Shown one piece after another: positions 62,191 to 64,000 of a stretch of DNA of 64,000 nt (within the stretch, counting starts at the first letter, position 1; each line of letters starts with the position of its first letter). The DNA comes from Panopea generosa (taxonomy: Eukaryota > Mollusca > Bivalvia > Adapedonta > Hiatellidae), in the NCBI GenBank assembly GCA_029582155.1, contig CM055909.1, forward strand, positions 18,863,298 through 18,927,297. Direction: 5' to 3'. The notes beneath the pieces were generated by a model, which was not told where the DNA came from, ran no database searches, and saw nothing but the letters and a program-made list of their open reading frames with translations. Both the position numbers and the translations under genes were made by a program.

Positions 62191-63071
62191 CTCAAAAAAC
62201 GATTTAATGAGTGGTATTGTACACAAATCTTGCTCATAATGTATGCTGGTATGAGCATCTCTGGGATGCGCATAAGATAGGTAAATTTGAAATGAAGTTT
62301 GTTTTAACTTTATTTTTTACTAGTTCTCTGTATACATTTATTTATTTTAATATTTAAAATTAAAAAATATTATAGTTCTGGTTGTTATTTTGTGAGAAGT
62401 CCGTCGGTACATACATGTACTGCCAGAGATGTTTTATTAAGTAATATTGATCAGTGCATCACATAAAAGAAGTTGTTCCAGCATTACACTGTTAAATGGA
62501 ATGTTGTTTTATATGATTATATCTATGTATAAAGAAAGAACAAGAAATACAGACCACTACATGCGAGTCATAGAAAGACAGCAACCTCAAAAGAAAATGA
62601 GATGATATATCTTTTCAAATAACTACCTCTTGCAGTAAAATTATTTTAAAGATTGTCACGTGTTTTGTTATCTTTCATATTTCTCGCCCCAAGTGTTCAG
62701 GTAAAAAATGCAGCATCTTAGATACTAATTTGATAAAGTCACAATTTTCAAATGAAAATGTTGCAATCAGGTCTTACTCTGAAACTTAGGCCCACACATC
62801 AAGTCAATCTTTATAAAACTAGTCTAATTGTACTAGCTTTGACATTATGAATCAAAATTCTTTAAAGGTACAAATTGATTATTCTTTGGATATTACCGGT
62901 ACATTCATGTCCATTAAAAAGAGGATAAAAGAAAAGATTTGTTACACATTTTGTTGTACATGGATGTATTTATGAAATATGATACCTTTTATTCAATTTT
63001 CCCCACTCCATCTATATTGTTTGAAAATAAAACTACAGACAGTTAAAAACTTGTAAAGAAGCATAGGAAAA

Positions 63072-63210
63072 TTGCACCTCCTGAGTAAATGTTGATGAAA
63101 ATAGCACACAAAGGATTGATTATTTGGCAAATAAATCATTCATAATTCACAGGCAACTGATTCCTTGTACATAAACTGTAAGTTATATGTAATCTTAAAT
63201 ATTAAAACAT
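63072..63210 (+). repeat. Dispersed repeat L, copy 2
   Basis: Partner of 28210-28360. Confidence 0.65.
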
Positions 63211-63574
63211 GTTTGATCACCCAAATTGATATTGAATTAAAGATGTTGAGGTTTGAATGAAAATGTCTCATAATTTGTCGTTATTTTAGCTGCAGTATAC
63301 ATATACGAATTTTGTAATCACAAGCATTTCCACAGTTTTTAACACAAATTTATGGGAATGGTATTGTTTTAATTAGAATTTCATTCTGCAATGTAAGCAT
63401 TTTGATTTGTGTTCTGAGATGAATGGACATTAAGATAACTGAAAACGAGATTTTGTGTGAATATGCGAGTGTTCACAAAATCTCAATCAGTTGCCTTTTC
63501 TTCTCTATATAATTCAACCACCCTTGAAGACTATAGATGTGTGTGTGGGGAAGGGGAGGCGGTTGGTGTGTGGT

Positions 63575-63590
63575 GGGGGGGGGGGGGGGG
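63575..63590. repeat. Poly-G run
   Basis: 16 G after a GT/GGGG-rich stretch. Confidence 0.9.
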
Positions 63591-63837
63591 TATATTTTGT
63601 ATGATAAAAGGAAGCTTGAAATCGTAATTTAATGTCAAGGTTGCTGCAATTATAATAGAAAAATATTTTTCACTGACAGTAACTTTGAACTGTCCTGGAT
63701 CTTTCTTAGTGTTGTTTTAGTGACAACATTAAATTTTGGATCTCACCACAAAGTCGGGGGGAAAAGAGCCCAACCAATCAATGCCAATGGACACATTTTT
63801 GGTTTAAAGACTGATTTAGGATACGTTTTATGCGAGT

Positions 63838-63990
63838 AGAGGCATGTTTTGGTGAGTAGGGACATGTTTTTTGCAAGCAGGGGCATGTTTTGTGAAGTAG
63901 AGAAATGCTTCTGCAAGTAGGTATATATTTTGAATAGTAAGTACAAGGGTTCAGTTTTGGTGGAATAAGGACATGTTTTTGCAAGTCAAG
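63838..63990. repeat. Diverged ~29-bp tandem repeat at the window end
   Basis: GACATGTTTTGGTGAGTAGG, GGGCATGTTTTGTGAAGTAG and similar words recur. It yields the small antisense frames there. Confidence 0.65.
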
Positions 63991-64000
63991 TATATTTGAT

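Overview
This is eukaryotic, AT-rich animal DNA with large introns, many tandem arrays and many short transposon-like elements. The proteins are metazoan (BBS5, TMEM177). The tRNA-headed SINE families, the frequent ACATGTA words and the density of short terminal-inverted-repeat elements suggest a lophotrochozoan, most likely a bivalve mollusc. That placement is inference and rests on no search.

Region by region: 1-4062 is a composite GATGAT-rich satellite. 4800-5318 holds one GC-richer open frame with a retroelement-like C-terminus. 6090-12075 is a run of abutting tandem arrays: a duplicated 280-bp block, TATTG repeats, a 51-bp repeat, a 2-kb G/T-only 37-bp minisatellite, a 72-bp repeat and an AT-only array. 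It is followed by a hammerhead-ribozyme-like core at 12108-12159. 12200-21400 has no recognisable gene and holds dispersed elements and further arrays (ATC/ACC, 54, 26, 34, about 24/48 and 201 bp).

21436-43586 (+) is BBS5. Its 12 coding exons join in frame to 340 codons plus a stop. Its introns carry minisatellites, SINEs from several families, several MITE-like elements, a 1.2-kb hAT-like insertion, a fourfold copy of the end of exon 10, and a possible in-frame cassette exon.

45489-48910 (-) and 54380-59916 (+) are two divergent TMEM177 homologues arranged head to head. They share both core intron positions, and one has a GC-AG intron. A 3.2-kb, 50-bp minisatellite lies between them and ends about 80 bp before the proposed start of the plus-strand copy. 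59917-64000 contains a probable 3' UTR and dispersed repeats but no gene I can recognise.

Functionally, BBS5 is a BBSome subunit for ciliary membrane traffic, and TMEM177 is a mitochondrial inner-membrane factor for cytochrome c oxidase subunit 2 assembly. Nothing here links the two pathways. Splice sites were inferred by eye from homology, frame continuity and GT/AG signals. I found no CRISPR array, operon or prokaryotic system.
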